Positions 25,502 to 33,579 of a stretch of 64,000 nucleotides of DNA are shown piece by piece; positions within the stretch are counted from its first letter, which is position 1; every line of letters begins with the position of its first letter. The translations under genes were made by a program, and so were the position numbers. The DNA lies in NCBI RefSeq assembly GCF_900156915.1, contig NZ_LT732535.1, positions 1,141,823 to 1,205,822 on the forward strand, read 5' to 3'. This DNA is from Sediminibacillus massiliensis (GTDB taxonomy: Bacteria > Bacillota > Bacilli > Bacillales > Amphibacillaceae). The notes under the pieces are model-generated. The model saw nothing but the letters and a program-made list of their open reading frames with translations. It did no database searches and was not told the DNA's origin.

Positions 25502-26203
25502 TTATTTGGCAGCCGTTCTTTCTTGGATTTTCGAATAAAATCTTAAGAAAGCTGCAAAGGCAAAAAACGAAATAATCGCTCCCATTCCGAATGGAAGAAG
25601 AAAAGCCATCCCATGAAAACTCAAGTAAATGAACAAAAAACTTAACGCCCCCACTTCTAAAGTTAAAATGGGACTGCCGAAAGTAATCATCATGGCGTTT
25701 TTCAGTGCTTGCAATAAATTTGTTTTCGCATGGACGATGATGGAAAAAAAGTGCAAGTTGAAAACCAACAACAAAAAGCTAAGCGCAATAAAGAAGGCAT
25801 AAAATATTCCACTCCCGTCATGATCCGTATTGCCATAGAAGTAGAAATCAATCGCCAGGATCAGCCAGCATGTCCCAAAGAACATGCCACCCAAGACACT
25901 TTTTCTGTATTCTTCCTTGAAATACTTCCAATACGAGGATACTAATTTCATATCATCACCCATCACCCATCTCCTCATTACAGAAAACATAGCGGTGGTG
26001 GCCGGGAAAAAGATGAATGGCGTCAAAATACTAAGGATAATTCCGGTAAGAACCATTTCACCAATGCTTCCCGCAAGCAGTAGATTATAAGCGAAGAATA
26101 AAACAGGAATGTTAAAAATAAACCAAAGTATATTCAAACAAGCAAACCTGGTTATCCATGCAGAGATTTTATAAAATCCACCAAAGATACCGTTCAATTC
26201 CAT
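25502..26203 (-). CDS. yesL: YesL-family membrane protein (DUF624)
   Basis: A 233-residue protein with five hydrophobic segments. The DUF624 pattern is clear in FGGFYKISAWITRFACLNILWFIFNIPVLF (residues 8-38) and in FFPATTAMFSVMRRWVMGDD. YesL proteins are found next to sugar ABC importers in Bacillaceae and Paenibacillaceae; their role is unknown, perhaps an accessory membrane component. It precedes the permease genes by about 100-135 bases on the same strand and probably opens the operon. Confidence 0.9.
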   Translation of the reverse strand: MELNGIFGGFYKISAWITRFACLNILWFIFNIPVLFFAYNLLLAGSIGEMVLTGIILSILTPFIFFPATTAMFSVMRRWVMGDDMKLVSSYWKYFKEEYRKSVLGGMFFGTCWLILAIDFYFYGNTDHDGSGIFYAFFIALSFLLLVFNLHFFSIIVHAKTNLLQALKNAMMITFGSPILTLEVGALSFLFIYLSFHGMAFLLPFGMGAIISFFAFAAFLRFYSKIQERTAAK

Positions 26204-26384
26204 AGCCGATCACTCCTTTTCTAACCATCTCCTACGTCTGGATTGCTTAAATCGTATCGCTTCGATTTACTTTCCATCAATAAGACATTTTTTAAAAAGG
26301 GGTTTTCAGTGGTTTTCCTCCCGTATAAAAATAGTCTTATAGACAATTAAGGGAACATGCTGTCTGGGTGGCAAGCATAAAAAA

Positions 26385-26415
26385 GCATGAGCCCAATCTA
26401 AGATCGGACTCATGC
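26385..26415 (-). terminator. Terminator of the rhamnogalacturonan lyase gene
   Basis: GCATGAGCCCAATCT (26385-26399) and AGATCGGACTCATGC (26401-26415) pair with two G-U wobbles in the minus-strand RNA, followed by TTTTTTATGC. The stop codon is 34 bases upstream. Confidence 0.8.
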
Positions 26416-26448
26416 CCTGCCAAGAATTTGTTCTGGTGTTTCGTTTGG

Positions 26449-28680
26449 CTATTTTACGCTGATTGTGTCTTCGCCAACAAAGATATCCCCTGCGTCAGAA
26501 GTGGCACTGATTTTCACTCTGACTTCACCTTCTTGGCTACCAATCGCTGTGATAAAATCTCTACGATCCACTTTAATTTTGTAACCGTTATTTTTGCCTT
26601 GTACTTTGCCTTTGACCGCTTCTCCGTTCACTGAAAGTTCTGCTGTAGTTCCCTTTACCAGATCAGCAGCACTTTCCGGCACCTGTACGTTGACCATCAT
26701 TTTGCCTTTCGATTTCATATTCAGCGTTCCAGGTTTTACATCAACGTTTGATGGAACGACCAAGTCAATGTTCGGCGTCGGTACTTCTTCCATGTCGCTG
26801 CCAAGATAGTAACTTGTGTGCGGTGGCTGGTTGTACGCAACATTTTGCCAGGCAATTCCCAAGCGGTAAACCGGATCATGCATTAATGTCGGGATGCGGT
26901 GTTCGGTCAGATCAGTAGTCGTGTAAAGACGAAGTTCAGTGCTGTCGATATCCCTTACGATCACTTCTTCACGCCAGTCACCGATCAAGTCGGCTTGCAG
27001 CATAGGATTACCTTTCGTTCCATTGTTTGAAGAAGTACCTTCCATTTTCATGATATTGTCTAGCTCGCCGTTTTCGTAATCCCACTTATCGATGCGGAGC
27101 GTGCCGATATTGATATCATAATTCGTCCAGTCATGGTCCAGCAGTTCACGGGACAGATCGCCGTCCCACCAGATCGCAAAGTTCGAGCTCGGAATATTCT
27201 CCCCGATTTTTTCCCCTTGAGCGGTGTATATTCCACCGGTCTTACTATTCCATGCTCCACCAACTGCCCACGCTTCTGCGCCCGGGTAGCGAGGGTCTAC
27301 ATCGGCGGATAATCCTCTGCCTGTATCTTCACCCGTATACAATCCCCATAACATCTCGCCTGTATCGGCATCACGCATGGTGAGACCATAATCTCCCCAT
27401 TCGTGGACCTGGAAGACTTCCATGCCGGGCCTGGTCGGGTCGAGGTCACTGAGGTGCATCGCATCGCCATGGTTCCAGCCGGTAGAATAAAGGCCAGTGC
27501 CATCATCATCGATTGCCATCGCGCCAAAGATGATTTCATCTTTGCCGTCTTCATCAACATCGGCAATGCTCAAGTTATGATTCCCCTGGGCTCTGTAGGC
27601 TTCGTTACCATCTTCACTATCAAACGTCCATAACTTGGTCAATTCACCATCACGGAAATTGTAGGCAGTAAGCATGGTTTTTTCATAATAACCGCGGCTC
27701 ATGACAAGGCTTGGCTCTTCCCCATCAAGATAGGCAATGCCCGCCAGGAAGCGGTCCATGCGGTTCCCATACGTGTCACCCCAGTCGGCCAAATTGCCTC
27801 TGGCTGGAGAAAATTCAGTCGTAGTAAGTTCTTCACCAGTTTCACCACTAAAGATTGTTAAGTATTCAGGGCCTTCCAGTATGCGGCCGGTCTCATTCCG
27901 ATAATCCACATCTGGGTCGCCGATGACATTACCAGCTGCATCGGTGGTGCCGTCTGCTGTTTTCATGGCAACTTCCGCCTTGCCGTCACTGTCCAGGTCG
28001 TACACCATAAACTGTGTATAATGCGCCCCTGCCCGGATATTCTTGCCGAGGCCGATTCTCCACAGCTTCGTACCATCCAACTCATAAGCATCCAGGAAAA
28101 CTTCCCCTGTATAGCCGTCATGTGAATTATCTTTGGAATTGGACGGGTCCCACTTCAATACGATTTCATACTCCCCATCCCCGTCAAGGTCGCCAACACT
28201 GGCATCGTTGGCATTGTAAGTATAATCGACACCATCCGGCGTTGTACCGCCCTCGGGTCTATCCAGCGGAATCGAGTGATATTGTTTCCCCCAAACATCT
28301 ACTTCTTTTGATTTGTCCACCGTTTTACCGTCCAGGACGGCGCTCACATAGTAGGACGAATCCACTGTCCCTTGTTCATCTAAATAGTTTGTGCTTGAGG
28401 TGATCGGTTCATCATTCACTTTTTTGCCATCCCGGTAAAGGTTAAAAGCCGTGTCTGTCGATTCTGTCCCCAACAGACGCCAGCTTACAAAGATGCCATC
28501 ATCTGTGTTGACTGCCACAACACCGCGTTCCAGGTATTCCAATTGATAAGGGGTTGCCTGTGTTTTATCAGCAGCGGATGCAGATGGCACTTGTGCCGTA
28601 CTGGCAAACGATGCCGCCATGACAGCAGCACTAACAACAACAGCGCTTTTTTTCAGTCCTTTTTTAATTCTTTTTAGCAC
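26449..28680 (-). CDS. Secreted rhamnogalacturonan lyase (PL11, YesW/YesX type)
   Basis: GTG 28680 has AGGAGG 8 bases upstream. A classic signal peptide (KRIKKGLKKS, hydrophobic Ala/Val core, cleavage near PSASA-AD at residue 36) sends the enzyme out. The mature enzyme begins YQLEYLERGVVAVNTDDGIFVSWRLLG, the PL11 fibronectin-like start, then the eight-bladed propeller with calcium-type loops such as DLDGDGEYE, DLDSDGKAE and DVDEDGKDE and the PHTSYYLG segment near the end of the catalytic part. It cleaves the rhamnose-galacturonate backbone of RG-I by beta elimination. Residues from about 635 add a C-terminal beta-sandwich domain beyond the ~620 residues of B. subtilis YesW, perhaps for wall or polysaccharide contact. 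Confidence 0.92.
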   Translation of the reverse strand: MLKRIKKGLKKSAVVVSAAVMAASFASTAQVPSASAADKTQATPYQLEYLERGVVAVNTDDGIFVSWRLLGTESTDTAFNLYRDGKKVNDEPITSSTNYLDEQGTVDSSYYVSAVLDGKTVDKSKEVDVWGKQYHSIPLDRPEGGTTPDGVDYTYNANDASVGDLDGDGEYEIVLKWDPSNSKDNSHDGYTGEVFLDAYELDGTKLWRIGLGKNIRAGAHYTQFMVYDLDSDGKAEVAMKTADGTTDAAGNVIGDPDVDYRNETGRILEGPEYLTIFSGETGEELTTTEFSPARGNLADWGDTYGNRMDRFLAGIAYLDGEEPSLVMSRGYYEKTMLTAYNFRDGELTKLWTFDSEDGNEAYRAQGNHNLSIADVDEDGKDEIIFGAMAIDDDGTGLYSTGWNHGDAMHLSDLDPTRPGMEVFQVHEWGDYGLTMRDADTGEMLWGLYTGEDTGRGLSADVDPRYPGAEAWAVGGAWNSKTGGIYTAQGEKIGENIPSSNFAIWWDGDLSRELLDHDWTNYDINIGTLRIDKWDYENGELDNIMKMEGTSSNNGTKGNPMLQADLIGDWREEVIVRDIDSTELRLYTTTDLTEHRIPTLMHDPVYRLGIAWQNVAYNQPPHTSYYLGSDMEEVPTPNIDLVVPSNVDVKPGTLNMKSKGKMMVNVQVPESAADLVKGTTAELSVNGEAVKGKVQGKNNGYKIKVDRRDFITAIGSQEGEVRVKISATSDAGDIFVGEDTISVK

Positions 28681-28749
28681 GAATGAAACCTCCTGTAAGA
28701 TAGAATAACTTATATGAACTTGCGTTTTGCTGGTTAAGTAGATTTACGC

Positions 28750-28773
28750 AACCGGTTAACGGAAACGCTTTCA
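28750..28773 (-). promoter_or_regulatory. cre site and AACCGGTT palindrome before the lyase
   Basis: On the minus strand TGAAAGCGTTTCCG (28773-28760) matches cre at 13 of 14 positions. Adjacent AACCGGTT (28750-28757) is the core seen in LacI-type operators, including the one at 46330-46346. The lyase gene starts 70 bases downstream. Confidence 0.65.
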
Positions 28774-28815
28774 ATATTTGACGCAATATTCACCTCCCCT
28801 CAGGAAATGGCTTAA

Positions 28816-28835
28816 TAATAACAACGTTGTTATTA
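28816..28835. promoter_or_regulatory. Perfect 20-bp palindrome in the lyase/esterase divergent region
   Basis: TAATAACAACGTTGTTATTA reads the same on both strands. The CG-centred ACAACGTTGT core is what LacI-type repressors recognise. It lies 136 bases before the lyase and 367 before the divergent esterase. The rest of 28681-29201 shows no gene. Confidence 0.55.
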
Positions 28836-29201
28836 AATGGGCAATGAAAGCAGACATTCCTCACTATCTGAGTCAAACCTCTGCTTTTTGGCGGAAAAAT
28901 TAGAATATTCTATTAATATACTATGGTTAATTCTGTATCCAAGTCAACGAAGAACCCGTCTATTTCCCTGAATTGATTAGAATGGTCTAGTATACTTGTA
29001 CAGCAAACCGTCTTTTAGGCGGTATTTACTAATCCATAACTACCAATACTATAAATCGGTCTGATCGACGACCATTTCTAAATGGCACAATCCATCCCCC
29101 GGCAGTACCCTCTTCCACCCTCACTTAAGTCTATTTGCCTATTTTGGTTATTCGGTTTTCCTTAGTATAATAAAGCAATATTGCATAATTACGGGAGGAA
29201 C

Positions 29202-30485
29202 ATGATGACAACGCAGAGGTTAATGTTACTCGGCATCACAGCAATCATCGCAATGAGTATATCGTTTTCGACTTTTCAAATATTCGCTAAACCCAAGAAA
29301 GGCCATTGGATCGGTGCTTGGGCGGCAAGTCAGACAAGTGCCTGGAAGACGGTCGATTGGGACGAAGGCTTTTCTCAAAACGGTTTTGAAAACGAAACAA
29401 TCCGGATGATTGTCCATCCGACGGCATCCGGAAAAGAAGTGAAAATCCGGCTGTCCAATCAATTCGGGGAAAAAGCGGTAACTTTCGGCGAGGTGACCAT
29501 CTCCGACACGGTTGTTGGCGCAAAGGCAGCCGCCGGTTCGATTAAGTCTTTAACATTTGATCACAAAGAATCCGTCACCATCCCTGCAGGAGAAACCGCT
29601 ATAAGCGACGCCATTCCGTTTAACGTGACCGACGGATCTGACTTAACCATCAGCGTCTATATCTCCGGCAAAAGCGGCCCTGCCACCTGGCATAATACCG
29701 CCAGTCAAAAAAGTTATTTCGCAGACGGCAATGCCGCCAGCAACATTAACGGTATCGGTTTTGAACATAAAGCCGATTCCTGGTTTTATCTATCAGGAGT
29801 GGACGTTTTGACCAAGAGTGCGAAACAGCCCCGCACAATCGTGGCTTTAGGCGATTCCATTACAGATGGGCACAAATCCACCTTGAATGCCAACCACCGC
29901 TGGACGGATTTCCTGGATGACCGGCTGGATAAGCAAGTGAAAAATCAATCTTTTTCCGTTCTGAATCAAGGGATCTCCGGCAACAGGATACTGACAGATT
30001 CTCCAACCTTCGGAGAAAAAGCGCTGGACCGGCTGGAAAGAGATGTATTCTCCCAAACCGGGGTCACCGATGTCATTTTTATGGAGGGAATCAATGATAT
30101 CGGCCATAGCAATCCTTACCATGTTTACGATCCGGAACTGATTATCGACGGAATGACGAGGATTGCAAAAGAGGCGCACGAACACGGCTTAAGGATTTAC
30201 ATTGGCACGTTGACACCTATGAATGAGTACACAGACAACCCCGATTATTACACTTCAAAAGGGGAAAATACACGCCAGGCGGTCAATCAATGGATCCGCA
30301 GCCAGGACGTTTTCGACGGGGTTTTTGACTTTGACAAAGCAATCCGGGATCCTCGCAATCCGGATCGACTTTTGCCTGAATACGACAGCGGAGATCACTT
30401 ACACCCTAATGATGCAGGACTGAAAGCGATGGCTGATTCCATTGATCTTTCTGTGTTCAGGGAGCCATTAGGGGAGGACTATTAA
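29202..30485 (+). CDS. Secreted or membrane-anchored SGNH/GDSL esterase
   Basis: ATG 29202 is preceded by CGGGAGGAA. Residues 6-28 form a signal peptide or anchor (LMLLGITAIIAMSISF). A beta-sandwich domain follows (IGAWAASQTSAW to about residue 190), then the SGNH hydrolase with block I VALGDSITDGHKST (nucleophile Ser), block II Gly in ISGNRIL, block III Asn in EGINDIGHS and block V Asp and His in DHLHPNDAG. This two-domain layout occurs in carbohydrate acetylesterases and in some lipase-like proteins. Opposite the rhamnogalacturonan lyase, removal of acetyl groups from pectin is the likeliest role. Total length is 427 residues. Confidence 0.85.
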   Translation: MMTTQRLMLLGITAIIAMSISFSTFQIFAKPKKGHWIGAWAASQTSAWKTVDWDEGFSQNGFENETIRMIVHPTASGKEVKIRLSNQFGEKAVTFGEVTISDTVVGAKAAAGSIKSLTFDHKESVTIPAGETAISDAIPFNVTDGSDLTISVYISGKSGPATWHNTASQKSYFADGNAASNINGIGFEHKADSWFYLSGVDVLTKSAKQPRTIVALGDSITDGHKSTLNANHRWTDFLDDRLDKQVKNQSFSVLNQGISGNRILTDSPTFGEKALDRLERDVFSQTGVTDVIFMEGINDIGHSNPYHVYDPELIIDGMTRIAKEAHEHGLRIYIGTLTPMNEYTDNPDYYTSKGENTRQAVNQWIRSQDVFDGVFDFDKAIRDPRNPDRLLPEYDSGDHLHPNDAGLKAMADSIDLSVFREPLGEDY

Positions 30486-30548
30486 AAAAGCCCGCTTAAT
30501 TTCCGAAGGGTTTTATCAAGAATAAGAGAATAAGTAACATAGCCTATT

Positions 30549-30588
30549 AAAAAACAGACCAAATCGTAATATGATTTGGTCTGTTTTT
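30549..30588. terminator. Bidirectional terminator after the esterase
   Basis: AAAAAACAGACCAAATC (30549-30565) pairs with GATTTGGTCTGTTTTT (30573-30588). It separates the rightward esterase from the leftward VOC gene. Confidence 0.85.
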
Positions 30589-30615
30589 CAGTAGTGAAGG
30601 CTCTTCACCATGTAT

Positions 30616-31002
30616 TTACTGCTGAATGATTTGAATAAGGTTGCCGCACGTATCGTCGAAGACAGCTATTGTGATTTCACCCATGTTTGTCGGCTCCATC
30701 GTAAACTTCACGCCTTTTTCTAATAATCTTTCGTACTCTTTACGAATATCTGCCACACCAAACATTGTTACTGGAATGCCGTCGGCAAACAACTTCTCTT
30801 GGTACTCCTTCGCGGCAGGGTGGTTATTCGGTTCTAGCAAAAGCTCGGTACCATCTTGTTCATCGGGAGAAACTAGCGTTATCCATCGATATTCTCCTGT
30901 AGGAACATCATGCTTCTTTTCAAACCCGAGCGTTTCGGTATAAAATTCCAATGCCTTGTCCTGGTCTTCTACGAATATACTTGTAACAATAATCTTCATC
31001 AT
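30616..31002 (-). CDS. VOC-family (glyoxalase-like) protein
   Basis: ATG 31002 follows AAAGGAGGC; an upstream open stretch is rejected. The 128-residue protein has the single-domain VOC pattern: IIVTSIFVEDQDKALEFYTETLGFEKKHD, YRWITLVSPDEQDGTELLLEPN, FGVADIRKEYERLLEKGVKF and ITIAVFDDTCGNLIQIIQ. Metal-site residues of the family would be in the first strand and the ELLLEP and GNLIQI segments, but the first-strand ligand is not the usual His, so catalytic function is uncertain. It follows the ArsR gene by 55 bases and is probably the target of that regulator. Confidence 0.85.
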   Translation of the reverse strand: MMKIIVTSIFVEDQDKALEFYTETLGFEKKHDVPTGEYRWITLVSPDEQDGTELLLEPNNHPAAKEYQEKLFADGIPVTMFGVADIRKEYERLLEKGVKFTMEPTNMGEITIAVFDDTCGNLIQIIQQ

Positions 31003-31057
31003 TTTTTTGCCTCCTTTGATTTTTACGATGCAGGGACTGCCCGGCTCGTTGTTAAAA

Positions 31058-31330
31058 TTACTCAATCCATCCTTTCAACAAGTTTTTAAGCGGCTCGTTG
31101 TTAAAAATAAGCACTCGATATTTTCCTTTTCGCTTTGATTTTACCAGGCCAGCATCTTCCAATACGGAAAGATGTTTAGCTATCGCCTGTCTCGATATGG
31201 AAAGTTCGTGTTTCATAATAAGCCGTGCCGTAAGTTCATACAACGTCAACTCGTTCCGCTCGGATAGTTCGTCTAAAATAAGACGTCGATTTGAGTCACT
31301 AAGTGCTTTGAATATAGCGTCTTTATCCAT
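31058..31330 (-). CDS. ArsR-family winged-helix repressor
   Basis: The frame from ATG 31330 gives a 90-residue protein: MDKDAIFKALSDSNRRLILDEL at the start, the recognition helix region LSISRQAIAKHLSVLEDAGLV (about residues 44-64) and a wing KSKRKGKYRVLIFN. It has no metal-binding cysteines, so it belongs to the non-metal ArsR group. There is no ribosome binding site; instead the -10 box ends 6 bases before the ATG, so the mRNA probably begins at the start codon. Two inverted repeats overlap the promoter and are probably its operators. The VOC gene follows in the same unit. Confidence 0.85.
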   Translation of the reverse strand: MDKDAIFKALSDSNRRLILDELSERNELTLYELTARLIMKHELSISRQAIAKHLSVLEDAGLVKSKRKGKYRVLIFNNEPLKNLLKGWIE

Positions 31331-31336
31331 AACTCG

Positions 31337-31388
31337 ATTATACGCAACTATTCGGTTGCATGTCAATCATAGGCAACCAGATAGTTGC
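31337..31388 (-). promoter_or_regulatory. ArsR promoter with two GCAAC-N6-GTTGC operators
   Basis: Minus strand: TTGACA (31366-31361), 18-base spacer, TATAAT (31342-31337). Operator 1 (31344-31359) fills the spacer; operator 2 (31373-31388) lies just upstream of -35. Both are GCAAC-N6-GTTGC. The predicted start base is the A of the ATG at 31330. Confidence 0.8.
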
Positions 31389-31603
31389 ACGTTAATAATT
31401 AAATTTAGTTTGCTGTTAACATCTTATACTTTCTTTAAATCAAAAAAATAAGCAATCCAATTTCAATGAAAATCAGGCTGCTTATTTTATGTCAGATGTT
31501 TTTTATTTACTATTCCTTGTAATCAATCTCATTTTCTTCATAAAATTCCTTCGCTATTTCCTCGTAACTGTTTTCTCGAAAATCGAACTACTGATCCTCC
31601 ACC

Positions 31604-32227
31604 CTAATATTTGGATGTTGCCTTTAAATCTCCGGAAAACTCCTCATCTCCTGAACTATGTTTATCAGTTGATAATCCGACCGCTTTCCCTTTCCTCTTA
31701 CAGTCTAAATGGAGCCATGTAATTAAAAAGAGCAAAAAGATCACCATCGAAAATGGCACGATCCATAAACTTTCCCCTTTCAATAACAGGCCCACAACCA
31801 TAATTGCGACCGAAATCACCGGTGCCATTATATAATAGGCTTTTGCATGGTAAAACCAGCCATAAGGAAAAAAGTGCGCTCCAGTTATCATAGCAAAAAA
31901 AAGAATCGCATCCTGTGGACTGTATATCATTCCCCAGAAAAGGATGGGAAAATAAATGATTTGGGCCAAATTCAAGAATAGGCCTAAATTGCCCAATGGA
32001 TTATTTTCAAGCTTCCAGTCAGCCTTTATGACAGTTGAAATGCCAACAGACAACGGGAACATCAGACCCGTAGAAAATAACATATAGATGTTTTTCTGAT
32101 ATGTATCTATCGATGGCTGTATAAAAATGATGGTGATGATCGACCAAATCACCGCAGCAGATAATAAAAAGCCTATACCGTTTTTCCCTCTTACTGATAG
32201 TTCATTTCTGACTTCGTTTAATTCCAC
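31604..32227 (-). CDS. Uncharacterised membrane protein (DUF7010-like)
   Basis: GTG 32227 has GGGAGGGAAG 7-8 bases upstream. The 207-residue product begins with a charged segment (ELNEVRNELSVRGKNG) and has about seven short hydrophobic stretches, including FLLSAAVIWSIITIIFIQ, PILFWGMIYSPQDAILFF and FPYGWFYHAKAYYIMAP, ending in a basic then acidic tail. The ITGAHFFPYGWFYHAKAYY segment resembles a widespread bacillar membrane family of unknown function; the DUF7010 label is from memory and tentative. It is a single gene, divergent from the padR operon. Confidence 0.65.
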   Translation of the reverse strand: MELNEVRNELSVRGKNGIGFLLSAAVIWSIITIIFIQPSIDTYQKNIYMLFSTGLMFPLSVGISTVIKADWKLENNPLGNLGLFLNLAQIIYFPILFWGMIYSPQDAILFFAMITGAHFFPYGWFYHAKAYYIMAPVISVAIMVVGLLLKGESLWIVPFSMVIFLLFLITWLHLDCKRKGKAVGLSTDKHSSGDEEFSGDLKATSKY

Positions 32228-32337
32228 TGAACTTCCCTCCCGGTTATCCAACCACCCTGTTTCCATCATTATATACCAGTTTTGCAAAGTACAGATAATT
32301 CAATAAATTTTATTTTTTCATTAATTTTGAAATCCGA

Positions 32338-32420
32338 TATATCATTTAATGATATACCTATAGACAGCTATATCATAAAGTGATATATTAAGCCTAACAA
32401 ATGTATCACTTTATGATATA
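32338..32420 (+). promoter_or_regulatory. Palindromic operators upstream of the PadR gene
   Basis: 32338-32356 is a palindrome with 9-bp arms, TATATCATT-T-AATGATATA. 32369-32385 (TATATCATAAAGTGATA) and 32404-32420 are exact reverse complements separated by 18 bases. Each contains TATCA-N5-TGATA. PadR repressors bind ATAT-rich dyads of this type, so autoregulation is likely. Confidence 0.75.
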
Positions 32421-32447
32421 TCAAAAACGGATACAGGAGGTGATTGA

Positions 32448-32765
32448 TTGAAAACAACGAAGCAATTAACGGATTCCATGTTTTATATCATGGCTGCTTT
32501 GACCAAACCAAGGCATGGTTATGCGATCATGACATTAATTGAAGAACGGACAAAAGGAGAAATAACAATAGGCCCTGCCTCCATGTACACCATCATCAAG
32601 AAGTTGTTAAAACAAGAATGGATCTATCTGTATGATGGAACGGAACCAAGGCGGAAAACATATCTGCTTACGGACAAAGGAAAAGAAGTGTTGGAAGCGG
32701 ATGTGAAATTGAGAAAATTGATGATAAACCTAGCAGAAATGGGATTAAAGGAGGCAGATGAATGA
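32448..32765 (+). CDS. PadR-family transcriptional regulator
   Basis: TTG 32448 is the start, 7 bases after AGGAGGTGATTGA. The 105-residue protein has the PadR winged helix: SMFYIMAALTKPRHGYAIMTLIEERTKGEITIGPASMYTIIKKLLKQEWIYLYD (residues 9-62), then RRKTYLLTDKGKEVLEAD and a short dimerisation helix. PadR with a following DUF2812 gene is a standard pair in Firmicutes. The stop overlaps the next start by 4 bases. Confidence 0.92.
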   Translation: MKTTKQLTDSMFYIMAALTKPRHGYAIMTLIEERTKGEITIGPASMYTIIKKLLKQEWIYLYDGTEPRRKTYLLTDKGKEVLEADVKLRKLMINLAEMGLKEADE

Positions 32766-33487
32766 GGAAAACAAAGTATGTTATGTCAGGCGGGTTAGCT
32801 TTTTCAGAGATAAAGGATATGGAAAAATTACGAAGCTATTCTTTGAAGGGTTGGCATGTCAGGGATTTTAAATTTATGGGGTACACGCTTGAAAAGGGAG
32901 CTAAAGCGGAATATATCTATAGTGTGGATTACCGTTCCCTAAAGGAAGGGGATGCCGAGGAGTATTTCGACTTCTTTTCCTCATCCGGGTGGACACATAT
33001 TGCTTCAGAAGGAGATATTCACTTGTTTCGTGCATTACCTGGTACAAAGCCTATTTACAGTGATCGCGAGACAGAGGTCGAAAAGCACGGTAATTTGGGA
33101 AGTTCGATGAAATGGCTCGCCATTTCGTTGATTTCTTTGACAGTTCTAGCATGGATTGGAACTATGATAAGCACAAACTCGCTACAGGTGACACTCACTG
33201 TCATTGCTGTCGCTCTAAGTGTTGTTGCCATTCCACTTTGCTGGACCGTGATAACCGTGTACAGTAATAAATCAAAAGCGGCTGGGAAAATAAACTCTGC
33301 CAGATTAGTAAAGTACTCCTTACTTTCAATAGTTATCCTGGCTAGTATTATGATTCTTTTTAATATCAATGATTCAAATAATCGAGCTCTCCTTTTGGCA
33401 TATATGCTGATTGGGGCGATTGCACTTCCAACTGCGATTTGGGCGGTGATGTCTCTTTTTCATAAAATCAATGAAAAAAAAGCGTAG
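32762..33487 (+). CDS. DUF2812 membrane protein
   Basis: A 241-residue protein in translational overlap with the PadR gene. The N-terminal soluble half has the DUF2812 pattern: SYSLKGWHVRDFKFMGYTLEKGA, YIYSVDYRSLKEGDAEEYFDFFSSSGWTHIA, and FRALPGTKPIYSD. The C-terminal half has four hydrophobic helices (about residues 118-138, 140-160, 180-198, 205-228). Its function is unknown. It is presumably kept silent by PadR until a membrane or envelope signal appears. Confidence 0.88.
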   Translation: MRKTKYVMSGGLAFSEIKDMEKLRSYSLKGWHVRDFKFMGYTLEKGAKAEYIYSVDYRSLKEGDAEEYFDFFSSSGWTHIASEGDIHLFRALPGTKPIYSDRETEVEKHGNLGSSMKWLAISLISLTVLAWIGTMISTNSLQVTLTVIAVALSVVAIPLCWTVITVYSNKSKAAGKINSARLVKYSLLSIVILASIMILFNINDSNNRALLLAYMLIGAIALPTAIWAVMSLFHKINEKKA

Positions 33488-33515
33488 GTATAGTAAACAC
33501 TGCTCTGCAATAAGA

Positions 33516-33555
33516 AACGGCATAGCCATACTTGCAATGGCTATGCCGTTCCTTT
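33516..33555. terminator. Terminator between DUF2812 and yxjG
   Basis: AACGGCATAGCCAT (33516-33529) pairs with ATGGCTATGCCGTT (33537-33550), loop 7 bases, followed by CCTTTTT. It lies between convergent genes. Confidence 0.85.
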
Positions 33556-33579
33556 TTCCACAGTGATTTACAAAGACTC

